DNA from: Atrina japonica | Taxonomy: Eukaryota > Mollusca > Bivalvia > Pterioida > Pinnidae | Direction of reading: 5' to 3' | DNA: 64,000 nt | NCBI GenBank assembly: GCA_030159075.1 | Contig: BROG01000045.1 | Coordinates: 1-64,000, forward strand | Shown: piece by piece, positions 22,931-34,245 of the stretch | How positions within the stretch are numbered: position 1 is the stretch's first letter | Layout: every line of letters starts with the position of its first letter | Translations under genes and position numbers: made by a program | Notes under the pieces: generated by a model | The model's input: the letters and a program-made list of their open reading frames with translations, nothing else | What the model was told of the DNA's origin: nothing | Databases searched by the model: none

Positions 22931-23070
22931 GGTCGACAGGCGATGCTTACTCCTCCATGGCCTCTGATCCCACCTGTTGATTTCAAGAGGTCCGTGTTTG
23001 TCCATTTATTTACCAGATTTGTACTTATATCCTGGACATCCTAATCATTTATGCCATGGTATCTGAGACT
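22740..23070 (+). repeat. Forward copy of the composite element's end region
   Basis: The stretch with TTGTTGAGACGTCTGTACCA, TTTGACTGTGGACTGACAGC, CGGTCGACAGGCGATG, TACTCCTCCATGG, GTCCGTGTTTGTCCATTT, ATATCCTGGACATCC and TGGTATCTGAGA returns in inverted orientation at 24790-25131. A third partial copy of the CCAGATTTGTATCTATATCC - TGGACATCC part sits at 23340-23405. Confidence 0.75.
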
Positions 23071-23339
23071 TTTCATATTTAGCTATTACATTACATTGAA
23101 ATCCCTCATGTGGTGTCCTGACAAATATCTTTGCTGGAAGTCCATGTACTTAAACTAGTTTCCATTCCTGGTCTGAAGCCAACATCTTTTTTTCGTAGTT
23201 GTTATTCCATCTGTCATTTCACTCGTTTCAACACAAATCTGGTCAATATTTAACTTACGAACAGTAGAAGTGTTTCCATTCTTTGAAAACTTGATAATCA
23301 TGGACCACTTTTCCACTCCACTGACACGACTTTTTTCCA

Positions 23340-23405
23340 TTACCAGATTTGTATCTATATCCTGGACATCCTTGGAGTTTGTGCTTTGGTATCTGAGATT
23401 TTTTT
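23340..23405 (+). repeat. Third partial copy of the composite element's end
   Basis: ACCAGATTTGTATCTATATC, CTGGACATCCTTGGAG and TTTGGTATCTGAGATTTTTT match the end of the forward copy (about 23010-23070) and, inverted, 24805-24870. Confidence 0.65.
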
Positions 23406-23679
23406 ATTGTTTGAAATAGCCCATACATAAGTTTGACAGATGTCTCGGTGTCTTTTTGATGCAGTTCGGAAGTTATATCATCTACTCTTAAAAGACCTTA
23501 CACCCCTTACAATTTTACTTTAGTAAAACACTATTCAATCAAAATCAAACAAACAAAAAGCAAACGAACGACATTTCCATGGACATCAACTGTACCCCTT
23601 ATTAACCGATTTGTTCCTTTGAAAATAAGAAGCATACTCTCCTACTGCCTATTTCCAGCACCACAAGCCCCGCTGGAAC

Positions 23680-23845
23680 CTGAGCTGATTTTTGGGAGGA
23701 AGTTTGCCAGTTTACTTGCGGAAGACCGATGGTTTCTTCATGGTTACATTGTAACCGGGTTCTCTCGTCCGCCATTAAAAACTGGCCACCGCCATATAAC
23801 TGAAAAATTGTTGAATGTGACGTAGATCACCATTCAAATTTTTAA
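23680..23845 (+). mobile_element. SINE-1 copy (body only)
   Basis: GAACCTGAGCTGATTTTTGG, GAAGTTTGCCAGTTTACTTG, GGTTACATTGTAACCGGGTT, CGCCATTAAAAACTGGCC and GTTGAATGTGACGTAGATCA give the fullest body of this family in the window. The tRNA head is missing or replaced (CAAGCCCCGCTGGAACC). Confidence 0.8.
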
Positions 23846-24789
23846 AAAGTCTGAAGCAGTTCAGTAAAACATTCTCTTATCACTTACAAACAGGGTTTTA
23901 TGTTTACCACAATGATCGGATCCTATGATCATTCCATACACGGAGGCAAACTTCTACATGATAATCTTTATGTCGACATTTAAAACAATATGAGCTGTCG
24001 GCTCAGTAAAAAAGGGGGAGAAACATTGAAAAACAGCTAATTTATAGAAACTGATTCAATGACGGAAAAGGCTGTCATTATCATCGACATATTATTTTTT
24101 CCATAAATGCAAGCACTTACGTCAGATCCTGCCTTCGAATTACACGTGTTACCTTGACACTCAGTTATCGTCGTAAAAAATGCCGGAAGTGATGGTGAAT
24201 TCAAACTAACGATTAGATCTACAACGGGTTAGGTTTGGTTTATTCTTATACTACACATGTAAGCTTGCATTTGTTCTTTTAACCACCTGGAAATATCTTT
24301 CGGATGTATACCCTAAATTTTGCATAAAATCTGCATGCAAAATTACCGTCGAAGACATCTTATGTGGCTTAAGGTCATCATTTTGAATAATTTACTCAAT
24401 ATAATGAACCTTTTTGCATTTTCATGTTTCACTTTATAAAATATTGAGTAAACTCAATCGAGAACGTTGAATCATTCATAACTTGGGTGTTATGTTTATA
24501 GTATTTATAATCACTACCAGCGCTGTCACTACGTCGTCACTGCTGGTGGACCGTTTGAGACACCGAAGGTATACATAAACCTAGTACCTGGTTTTTCTGT
24601 ACCACCTGGTAATATTATACTAAAGTAATAATTCGCACTGGTAACACCATTTAAATTTCTTAATTCTTCAAAATCTAATACAGTCATCTTTTCACAGCGG
24701 TTACTCTTAGATGGATTTGGCTATACATTTAGATTTATTATTTGGCCTTGTATGATACCAGTTTCTCTTTAGAAAATATACATCTATTT
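23846..24789. other. Non-coding stretch
   Basis: No recognisable gene or shared repeat. The frame at 24707-24955 (minus) is explained by the inverted repeat copy that follows. Confidence 0.45.
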
Positions 24790-25131
24790 GAAATTGGAGC
24801 TCAATATAAAAAATCTCAGATACCAAAGTATAAATCAATAGATGTCCAGGACATAGATACAAATCCGGTAAAAATGGACAAACACAGACTTTTTGGAAAC
24901 CAAGTGGTGGGATCAGGTGGTCTGGAGGAGTAAACATCCCCTGTCGACCGGTCACAACCGCCGTGCGTCCACAGTCAAGTCCAGTGAAACACGTGAGGTG
25001 TGAATCCTCGTCACTATTGGTACAGACGTCTTAACAACCGGCAACGAAAAGACAACTCAACATTTCACCTGGTGAAACAGAGTAATCGCAAACAAGGCTG
25101 TTATACGGACCCTAAAATTTGCGAAACGTTG
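24790..25131 (-). repeat. Inverted copy of the composite element's end region
   Basis: The reverse complement matches 22740-23070: TCTCAGATACCAAAGTAT, GGATGTCC-like AGATGTCCAGGACATAG, CAAACACAGACTTTTTGG, GGTGGTCTGGAGGAGTAAAC, GTCGACCGGTCACAACCGCC and TACAGACGTCTTAACAACC. It ends at GCGAAACGTTGA, where the (TA)n tract starts; the forward copy continues with further RT sequence at that point. Confidence 0.75.
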
Positions 25132-25132
25132 A

Positions 25133-25210
<78 letters not shown>
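25132..25210. repeat. (TA)n microsatellite
   Basis: Nearly pure TA for 79 bp with one CA interruption near 25151. It separates the inverted RT remnant from MITE-C and also supplies the TA insertion site of the MITE. Open frames of Tyr-Ile repeats here are artefacts. Confidence 0.95.
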
Positions 25211-25213
<3 letters not shown>

Positions 25214-25795
25214 TGGAACCTTTCTTGAGAGACCACCCCATCTGCCACTGAAATCCGGGCCGGAAGTCACCAAATTTACTCAATACTCAAGCTCAACTGT
25301 TATTTCGTTATTTTGGCTGTTATAAATCGCTTGTACATATTTGGGTTTGAATAATTAAGAAACATATTATTTTACACCAGTCACATATATATTTTTACGT
25401 CACACTTATGATTTTTCTGTAAAAAAACGAATAAATATGTTGAATACGGTACTCAAGATTTAAGTACATACTCAAACATTTTTTCAATATTTCTGAAATT
25501 TTCTTCAAATGAGCAATAATTTTTATCCTTATTTACAATTGTATGCCATCAATATACAAACATGTCCAGTTACAGAATGAAGATTGCATGTTTTGACCTT
25601 AAAATCGTGAAAAGTTAGTTGAGCTTGAGTACTGAGTAAATTTGGTGAATTTGGGCCCTGGTTTTCAAAACAGGTGGTATCTCAAAAGAGGTTTTCTTTA
25701 AAGGATTATTTAAGAAAGTGATTTACAGAATGTGGTATCACAAGACAAGTGTCTTTCATGAGAATGGTCTCTCAAGACAGGTTCCAGTGTGTGTG
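25211..25795. mobile_element. MITE-C copy split by MITE-B
   Basis: The left part, CAGTGGAACCTTTCTTGAGA then GACCACCCCATCTGCCACTG, runs to about 25254. The rest resumes at about 25661 (TTTTCAAAACAGGTGGTATC) and closes with GGTCTCTCAAGACAGGTTCC. The outer inverted repeat (CAGTGGAACC...GGTTCCAGTG) next to TA is typical of Tc1/mariner-type MITEs. The interruption is a complete MITE-B. Confidence 0.8.
25255..25660. mobile_element. MITE-B copy 2, nested in MITE-C
   Basis: The ends are GGGCCGGAAGTCACCAAATT and AATTTGGTGAATTTGGGCCC, with inner TACTCAAGCTCAAC repeats on both sides. The core (ACACTTATGATTTTTCTGT, ACATGTCCAGTTACAGAATG) matches copy 1 (19580-19986) in the opposite orientation. Confidence 0.8.
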
Positions 25796-25823
25796 TGCGT
25801 GTGTGTGTATATATATATATATA
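25786..25823. repeat. (GT)n(TA)n microsatellite
   Basis: GTGTGTGTGCGTGTGTGTGT followed by a short TA run. It starts at the right end of MITE-C. Confidence 0.9.
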
Positions 25824-26224
25824 CAAAAGAATACAGATGTCGGTGACTCTGTTCATTTTAAATATTTTTCCTGATTTGGGTGCAGAAATACGAATTTCTG
25901 CAGATTCTGAATTAGTTTTGAATTTAGATTTCATAATTTGGATGTCTAATTTGCTGAAGACACGACTCTCTCTTTTTCGTTTGAATGTTAACATCATTTT
26001 AATGGTCGTCTAAATAACTCATGCAAACAGGTCTACCAAGATGAAGTGGCAAATGTTTTTTTTATGTCAAAAACCATAACAACACTGTATTAATTTCCAA
26101 AAACAGTGATGTATAGGTCAACTAGTTTTGTCTTGCATGATTTCACACATTACTGTAGCTATAATATCTTGTACTGACAAGAATCCTTTTTATGATCTAA
26201 TTTAAACTTTTTGTGTTTGTTTGA

Positions 26225-26450
26225 TTTTGAACAGTGTTCTCGACAACTTTTCAGATATATATTGGCAGACAGTGCAACAATGTACCCCGGAAAAGAGAAC
26301 ATTGGGTTTTTGCAGTAAACAGGATTTTCTTACAAAATCAGCCGAGGTTCAAGCAGGCTCCAATATGCGCCGACATGAAGTGAAAGACTTTATGGTCTAA
26401 CTTGCGATACTCAAACCGCTTGGCCATCAAGGCCCTGTTGTGTTTGTAAA
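26225..26450 (-). mobile_element. SINE-1 copy with tRNA-like head (minus)
   Basis: In reverse complement the head reads TGGCCAAGCGGTTTGAGTA (A-box-like), with the B box region decayed (GCATATTGGAGCC). The body follows: GAACCTCGGCTGATTTTGTA, GTACATTGTTGCAC and AAAAGTTGTCGAGAAC. It lies just beyond the proposed 3' end of the minus-strand terminal exon. Confidence 0.65.
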
Positions 26451-26509
26451 CATGTGCCAGTTTATCTTTGTGGGCCTTATACACTTATAAAATAACATAA
26501 CAAAAAGAC

Positions 26510-29500
26510 AAAGTACAAATGATAGTTCCTTTATTTACCTGTCAAATGAGCTACATGAGGATAGTGTTAACAGTTGATATAAAAACATGGGACATTAATC
26601 AACTGGCTTCAGCTTCTCACAGTTCTGTCCATTGTATCAAAATATTTAACATAATTCAGATAAGTTTAATCTTTAAAAAACTTCACAATTGAGCACTTTC
26701 CCTGGGTCTCAGAATAAAATCAAAATATATGAGCTAAGAAAGCATAGGTCTAAATCACCAGACCTTATAACGATTCAGGATTTTTAAAAACAGTCACATG
26801 GCATGGTGCTACTGAAGAATGTTTGAAAACTCAACTTAGGTCATGATCCTTTAAATTTCACTAGAATGGGAGAGAGAAAAAAATACAATCAAAATACACA
26901 AAATTTTTATATTAAATCCATAGATATTGCATTTTTGTGGGGAAAAAAGTGCACTTATGTCCCTTTCTTTAAATGGTTGTTTAAATATGGAAGCCAGCGA
27001 CTGACAACATGATTGGCAATGCAAGACATTCGGAATAGAATTTTTTTTTTTTTTAATTTTTGTCGTTATATTTATTTCTTGACTTAACTTACATACCCAC
27101 TCATTCACTTTATCAGACTAACATGTCTTCCCTTCCAAAATCAGTTTCTATTGGTTAAAAATCAAATGATACATGAACTGGCTGAACAAAGGACAAATGA
27201 AACACAAACAAAAACATCTGCTGATAAAATTTACACCTACAAAAATCAACATTATCCTGTTAAAATTTCTGTTCTAATTTCTATACCTTCCTCAAATTTT
27301 TCTGAAAGGATTTTTCTATCAGATATGGCGACTTCACTAACTCGTAACATTAAGCTGTTTAAACATTTACCTAAAAGTACATACAAATTGATGACATTTT
27401 ACACATAATTGATGACATTGTACATACAGGAAATGACATGGTACACAAACTGGTGATAATGGACTACAACATAATTTCTATCTTGTCTACATTACAACAT
27501 TACATTTCAATGTGCAGTCTTCAGATTTCTACAGTTGTGAATTAACAATTCTTAAATTACATGTATTTTGTCTCTTAAGACAACTGATGAAAAATAAACC
27601 CCACATCATACATAAAACAATGACATGTCAACACTACAACTGATGTCACTTATAGTAATGAGTTTACCAACACACACATATTCTATGTACAAGCACTGTT
27701 TAAAAACATAAGATCTATGTTCGAGACCAAACTAAGTTTTATCTATGTTAAAAATCGACTCCCCATCAAAACTGTTGACTAACAGGAGATGGGTAAATTG
27801 ACCGCTCATGTCCAAATGGATGAACAGATATTAATTGTGAAAATTTGTATCAAAATGCCTCTTACAAAGACACAAAACCGTCAAATATACCTCAATAGGA
27901 ACCACAGCAAGCTTAAAACCTTCAATAAATTAGGTAGGACGGCAAATTAATGTGTATATATTCTGTAAAAGTAAAGCCAAATAGTTTAATCCATCTACCC
28001 CGGAAAATAATGGATTCTACTGAAAAGCAGTCCAATTTTGTTTTTAGGGGTGTATGAGTTAAATACATCTGTAAGTAATAATCAATGACTGTGTGAGAAT
28101 TAAATAGTAAAATCACTGGGATCATATGATGTATTCCTTAGTTTGATAAAAACCTAAAATCCACAAACACAGTAAACACAGAAAAAACTCAGTTTGGCCT
28201 ACTTGATTCTAAAGACAATAATATGATGCATATCTGTATATACTCTTGTGATCTTCAAGATGATACTTTTAAAACTACAAAAAAATGACAAATCATAATG
28301 GTTGAATACATAAAAATTGATGCTTTCAATAGAATCTACCATTTTTGTCTATAACAAGAAAACGTCAGAATATCTTTTTAACACTTGTTTGTTTGCAGTT
28401 GCGCACTTCTTCTTAGAAGTAGCCATGTGCAAAACAATAAATATTTTTTTCATTCAATACTGCAAATAATGCATTTTTCCCCAACACGAATAAAAATGAC
28501 TTTATTATTAACTTGGAACTTGATATATATTTTTGTCATTTATTTACAAAACAAACAATATCGCAAAATATATACAGGTCAACACAGATGATAATTTAAA
28601 ACCAAACTTACACAGAGTGAATTTCAGCATCAGTGAAAACATTAAACTGTATATTTTGTTAATAATGATATTTAAATGTTTATCATCACTTTCTTTGCTA
28701 AAATTAAATGTAAAAAAGAGTCTCAATGGAGTATTTTGTTTAAATCCTACCTGTTTTCTTTTTCTTTTTTTTATTTGTTAAGCCTTCAGTTATATACTAA
28801 TATATTTATGCTGTATGGAGTTCCCATTTTGTGAACGATACAAAAGTAATTTGCATTAATCACTTTAATTTCTTCTTTAAAATTTTTCCATGTAAAATGA
28901 TTATTTTAGTGTGTACTAGATTATTCAAATCTTCTCTATTTATGGATTAAAAGAGCATATTTACTATAGAAACATATCACCATTAACACCCGAAATATTC
29001 CTAGAAACAATTTTTTTTTCTCTCAAAAGCCCAAGATCCATGTACTATTGAAAATGACTATTCTAAACAGATACCTGTATAAAATAGCACACCTGTATCT
29101 AACAATGGCAACACTTATCATACAGGTTTTATTTATCATACCTTGAGCTTTGACAAAACAAGAGCTAATCACCTATATAAAACCAAACAATATAATATAC
29201 CGAGTGAAGATCAACTGACCTATTGCCAAGTATCTGACACATGGCTCTCCATGTGCTTTTTTTTTTTTTTTTACGTCATTTGATTTTGAAATCATATCAC
29301 ACAAGTGTATGACAAGCCATCTAACTGTGTCGTCATAATGGAACAGTTTGCCAAAAGGTGCCGTGTCGGACATTTGGCAATAGGTCAATTGCTATGGCCA
29401 CAGAAATGAAGATTCTCACTGAATTTTACAAATGAAAATGATGAATAAACATTTGTGTACAAGATGACCAAACCTATGATGATAAAACAATGATAAATCC

Positions 29501-31747
29501 CAGGAACCATGACTGGCATGTTATATGTACATAACTGTGATACTTGACAAAGTCTTAACAAATTTATCAAAATATATCAAATGTTCAATATTTATACATC
29601 ATTTTCCATTTTTGACTTATAAAAAAAATTACATTCACTCCAAAATGGTACAATTTTGTACCAAGCGAGACAGGGTAACTTTCAGATGAAACTAAAATTA
29701 TGTGTCACAAGTATTTTACAATTTATGTAGTTTGAGTTGACTTAAATAAATAATAACAAAGAAATTGTAATAATTATATTATCCTATAATTTTTGCTACG
29801 ATCATATTTTTACATACGACTCTCCATTCATTCTGAAAAACCAATATATATCTTTCTTTTCTCATTAAAATCTTTCAGACATACAATACACGCAAACAAA
29901 TGAAGTTATTTTTATTACTCATACAAGTGACAAGAAATTTAGGTAGCATTAACATACTCTTCGCATTTTTAAAAACTAATTGTAAACTTTAGTGTGAGGA
30001 GAACACTTGTGACAAAATAGCATGGAACACGAGTGCCTTGTGATTTCAAAATATCCAAAGAATAATCATAAAGAATATTCAAACTCAAGAAAATTGAACA
30101 TCAATAGTTGCCAGGAAATGATCTGTGAACCATCAGTTCATAGGTGTAAGTAAGAGAAAAAGTAATTAAGTTAGAGTCAAAATTTGGAGGATACCACAAA
30201 ATTTGAAAATTTGTCAGTGAAACATAAAGAGTATATTTATTACTTCACAAGGCACTAACAGAATAGAAACATTGACAATGAAGTCTCAATCTTACTCCCA
30301 ATATTGATGTCTGTATTACAGTAAAAATGAGACTTAGAATTTGAGATGAGCTCCATCACCCAAACTTTGGTCAATGAGTTTTAATGACTTAAATTTGCTT
30401 TTCTTGTGGCAATGTAATTAATCAATAATTTTTCCAACAAAAAAAAAAAAGCCCAAAAGTTTTGGATAAATGTTCACCTTTCCTCCTAAATAAACAGAAT
30501 CTTTATTTTTGTTGAAACAAAATAGATATGATTTGATACTTTTAACAACGTCCAAATGCCTATGGATGCTAGATTGCATATGTAAGGGTTATGTCCTCGT
30601 AAGCTGCTTCACATGATTTCAAAAGGAATAGATTTACACTAAACACATATTTTTCCAGTTTGATATTTTCATAAACCAATACTTAAAAGTACCTAAACTG
30701 TTAGCATGACAAATTATTTTTTTGCACTTTTGAATGTGAACAAAAATTAATGATAATTAAGATAACACGGTCAAGAAAATCGGACACTTATTCTTTGGTG
30801 TCAAAGTCGAAACTTAGCAAATATGTGATATTCATATGAATTTTAACAAACAATTGTTTATAATGAGCAAACTTGTCAGGTTTTTATGACACAATCATGA
30901 CACCGGCTTAAGTGTCTTGGTTATGCACCGACTAAGAAAAATGGCACTTATCAAGTTAATTTAGGTAGAAATGTTCTAAAGTTACATCAACATATGTTCC
31001 ATCTTATAATATTTCTTCACCCCTTAAGAGTTCCATTGTATAATGTTATGTCTCAATACAGAATCAAAATTGTTTGTGTATGAATAAAAACATACAGAAA
31101 CTTTAAAACTGTAACAATCCGATTTTGTGTCTCTTGATATAAACAAAGGTTTAGATGTTACAAAATCAAAAAGAAACACCTGCTTTTAATCAGGGTGTAT
31201 GTTGTGTACAAATGTATAATTAGCTGTAGTTCTTTTTTTCAGGATATTATGTAAACCTACCGCCCCCTTATTCCAGCAAATAAAATCTTCAAAATAAAAC
31301 TACCCCAAATCTGGGGAGACAAATCTGTACTACAATTTAACACAAACCTGGTTCATATGTTTGTGATGTTAGATTCCTACACTTTAATCTAGTTCTGAGT
31401 CAGTACAAAAATGAAAACAGAAGCTATAACATGTACATGAACACAATGCCCCTCCCCCATGGTAATAACACCTACAATATGCAATACATTTAGTAACCCA
31501 TTTTTTATTTTTCCCAAACACATACAATGCTACATTTCTAGCGATTCAATTATGTACAATAAATATACATGACAGGTTTTTAAACTCTTCTCATCATCGG
31601 AGTCCCTCCGCTCTAAATTACGTATATAAAATGTCCACTCCTAGATTCTAGGAAGTATGCCAGTCATTCACTGGAATACATTATGTTTTGACTTTGAGCC
31701 AATTCAAGTATCATATGTAATTAATGTTCACTGAGCTTGTTGGAATC
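26510..31747 (-). other. Putative 3' terminal exon / long 3' UTR
   Basis: On the minus strand a strong acceptor (polypyrimidine TTTTTGTTTTTGCAG, ending at 31748) is followed by GATTCCAACAAGCTCAGTG and then stops in all frames within about 50 bases. About 5.2 kb of AT-rich DNA follows without any of the repeat families seen elsewhere. It ends at an AATAAA (complement at 26530-26535) with a GT-rich stretch TTTGTACTTTGTCTTTTTG just downstream. This is the pattern of a long 3' UTR. Which gene it belongs to is not settled: it could be the exon after 33220-33259, an alternative end of TIA1, or an unrelated gene. The short open frames inside it are not supported. Confidence 0.4.
26530..26535 (-). 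terminator. Candidate polyadenylation signal AATAAA
   Basis: AATAAA on the minus strand (GGTAAATAAAGG) is followed within 15-30 nt by a GT-rich downstream element. It would close the long putative 3' UTR. Confidence 0.4.
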
Positions 31748-32413
31748 CTGCAAAAACAAAAATATGGCGAGTTATGAATAGTACTGTGTTTGACACAAAA
31801 TGAAAGAATACATAGAAGTTTCCACTTTTATTGTTGAGAAACAATGCCTCTCTTGTTTTCTGTATAAGACCCTATATTCAAATGCATCTTGCAATTACGC
31901 CAACTAGGAATAAATATCACAGTTTTCAGTGTAATGAATTTTGAGATTGACAGAAATGACAAACAACAATACTGAATGTGAGCACAAATCATGGAGGATT
32001 TTATGGACATTTGAATTTCCACTTTTTTCAAATTTTGGTACCATTCATCGGATTGTTTGTTGGATATTCTAATGCAAAAACTAGTGGAGGATCAGAAATA
32101 ACACAAAGAAATCTAACAGTGTGCTTGAGAAATTAACATCTAATTATCTAGGCATTCTACGAGAAATACTGATTTCTTGCCAAATGGGATGTACACATGT
32201 TTAATATTTATAGCGATCAATGTTCAATATATGAAATAAAAACTGAAAGAGTTAGGACTTTATAGAATGAAATAAGAATCCTTTCATTTCTCAACAAGAT
32301 ATACAATAATTTTATTCTAAAATTTGAATTTTGTGTAAAGTTTTTAACTTTTTAAGTATTACCAAAATCATATTTACATAATTATTAAGGTTTTGTTCCT
32401 GTAAGACAATGTA

Positions 32414-32847
32414 ATTAAAAACCAATCTCTAATCGCTCCCGTTTTTCAGTCGCATATAGGATCTAACGCAATCTGCTATGGGGTCACGTGCAGATGACCT
32501 CATACAGAATATTGTAAGCGACCAAATAGCAAAGAGATGTAAACAATTTTAACATTATAAACATCACTGAGCACACAAAAAATCTGAAAGTACAGAATTA
32601 TTTTCATAATCTTGGATAGGTTCAAGTCATGAAAGATATTACGGAGAAATTTTGCCGACTGCCTGTTTCCTTTTTATAACATAACTTACTTCTCTTTTCT
32701 ATTCAATTTTGAAAGTTGCATTTTCATTGGTCGAACATTACAGAGCTACAATAGGTCATCCGCACGTGACCCCCATAGCCGTTTGCTCAAGATCCTGTAC
32801 ATGACATATATCAGGAAACAAGAGCGGTGAGAGAATGGGTTTTAATA
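32414..32847. mobile_element. MITE-A copy 2, complete
   Basis: The left end is TTAAAAACCAATCTCTAATC then GCTCCCGTTTTTCAG. The right end in reverse complement is TTAAAACCCATTCTCTCACC then GCTCTTGTTTCC. The terminal inverted repeats are about 32 bp. Subterminally, CTATGGGGTCACGTGCAGAT is repeated inverted as ATCCGCACGTGACCCCCATAG (in part). TAA flanks both ends, fitting the 3-bp TWA duplication of PIF/Harbinger MITEs. A TTAA duplication (piggyBac style) is the other reading of the same bases. It is non-coding. Confidence 0.8.
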
Positions 32848-32929
32848 AGATTCTTTTGTGAGACTACTTCGAAGTAACACTTTATAGACATTTCTTGTTT
32901 GTTGGTTTAAATGATGCTTTGTGACATAC

Positions 32930-33175
32930 TGGTACTCAACAATCTCTCAGTTCTATGGTGGCAGCCAGTTTTAATGGAGCAGGAAAGAAACTGGTTACAA
33001 TGTAATTGGGAAGAGACAAGCCACAAGTTAACTGGCAATTCTCCTGACAAATTCAGCTAAGGTTCCAACAGTGCTTGAACCTATGCTGACAAGAGGTGAG
33101 AGACTTCATGGGTTAAAGTGTGTTGTTCTAACTACTACTCAACCATGGAGTCCCACTCCCCCCAAAGAAATATCT
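32930..33175 (-). mobile_element. SINE-1 copy (minus)
   Basis: In reverse complement: head GGTTGAGTAGTAGTTAGAAC, B-box-like AGGTTCAAGCACT, body GGAACCTTAGCTGAATTTGT, GCCAGTTAACTTGTGG, TACATTGTAACCAG, CCATTAAAACTGGCTGCC and TTGTTGAGTACCAG. Confidence 0.75.
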
Positions 33176-33219
33176 TTATGGCCTTCATATTTATCATTGC
33201 TCAACATGTAAACACTTAC

Positions 33220-33259
33220 TTAAATGAAGTCATCACTACCGCTGTACCACTTCTTTACT
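33220..33259 (-). CDS. Candidate 40-nt coding exon ending in a stop
   Basis: On the minus strand an acceptor (TATTTCATTCCAG) and a consensus donor (GTAAGTGTT) enclose 40 bases. Only one frame stays open: the one that takes one base to finish a preceding codon. It reads VKKWYSGSDDFI and then TAA, which coincides exactly with the exon end. I do not recognise this C-terminus. The required phase equals the phase at the end of the TIA1 exon at 39210-39403, so skipping the last TIA1 exon would give an in-frame alternative ending. A separate gene with unseen upstream exons, or chance splice-like sites, is equally possible. Confidence 0.3.
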
Positions 33260-33789
33260 CTGGAATGAAATAGAAAATGTCATGTTATTGACTCAAAAAC
33301 CCTTGGTGTGTCACATACAGAAATAAAAAGTGAGGAAAATACATATAATTTCAATAATAGATGTAGTTATCACACAAGAAAATACAAAAAACTTGTAGTT
33401 CCAAAACCAGTGACACCAAGTTAATATCCCAAATGACTCCAACATAATCCATTAATGAAAATAACTTCTCCATCTTAAGAAAAAAAAATCATTAACAAAT
33501 GAAAAAGATTGAAATAGATATTTGGATACAATAAGAATGTTTGGAAATGCCTGAAACAGGCAGCTTCAAACATTTATAGTTTTATATCATTATCATAATT
33601 TTCAATAATTTTGACAATAAAGGTATGGTACAAAATGTATCTTGCTAATTGATTTCAATTAATAATAATTAATTAATATAAAATGCTAAAAATTGTAATT
33701 TTGTCATATTTCTATTTTTGCAGAACAGATATTTTCTTCTTTTTTTCATTTCAAGAACGTTTTGTATATCATTTTACTCACATTAAAGA

Positions 33790-33793
33790 TTAT

Positions 33794-33831
<38 letters not shown>

Positions 33832-33861
33832 TTATATCATATATCATATATATATATATCA
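33790..33861. repeat. (TA)n microsatellite, imperfect
   Basis: TA units with AAATA and CATATATCATA interruptions. Confidence 0.9.
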
Positions 33862-34071
33862 ACACATTTTTACTGAAACTTTTGTATGTAAAAAGGAGAA
33901 AGGAAAGTAGAAGTAATACAAAATAAAAAAAATTAATTGCTAAAGTTGAAAATAAAAGTCCTTATTTCAAACCTTTTTTTAATTTCTACATGAACTTAAG
34001 TCTCACAAATGTAGTGTAAACTTCATAACTATCTAAATATGCAAGCAAGCACTAATCTAAAACACTATAGT

Positions 34072-34245
34072 ACAGTAAAAGCTGTCCTGAAAGACCACTC
34101 TCATGAAAGACCAACTCGGAGATCAAATTCTGAAAACCACATGGTCAAGTACACATTTTAATAAAGCCTCTTTTGAGAGACCACATGTCTTGAGTGATCA
34201 CATTTTAGTGGGAGATGATCTCTTAGGACAAGTTCCAATTCATTG
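34072..34245. mobile_element. MITE-C copy
   Basis: CAGTAAAAGCTGTCCTGAAA then GACCACTCTCATGAAAGACC start the copy. AATAAAGCCTCTTTTGAGAG, TGATCACATTTTAGTGGGAG and CTTAGGACAAGTTCC match the second half of the family. The TA-flanked CAGT end is kept on the left; the right end is decayed. Confidence 0.75.

Larger units (their letters stand above)
31748..33219 (-). other. Putative intron between candidate 3' exons, carrying MITE-A and a SINE
   Basis: It is bounded by a GTAAGTGTT donor at 33219 and the acceptor at 31748 on the minus strand. It contains MITE-A copy 2 and a SINE-1 copy. In contrast, the putative exon below it has no repeats. Confidence 0.35.

Noticed and set aside
25000..25325. Several open frames of Tyr-Ile repeats on both strands
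   Set aside because: They are the (TA)n microsatellite translated.
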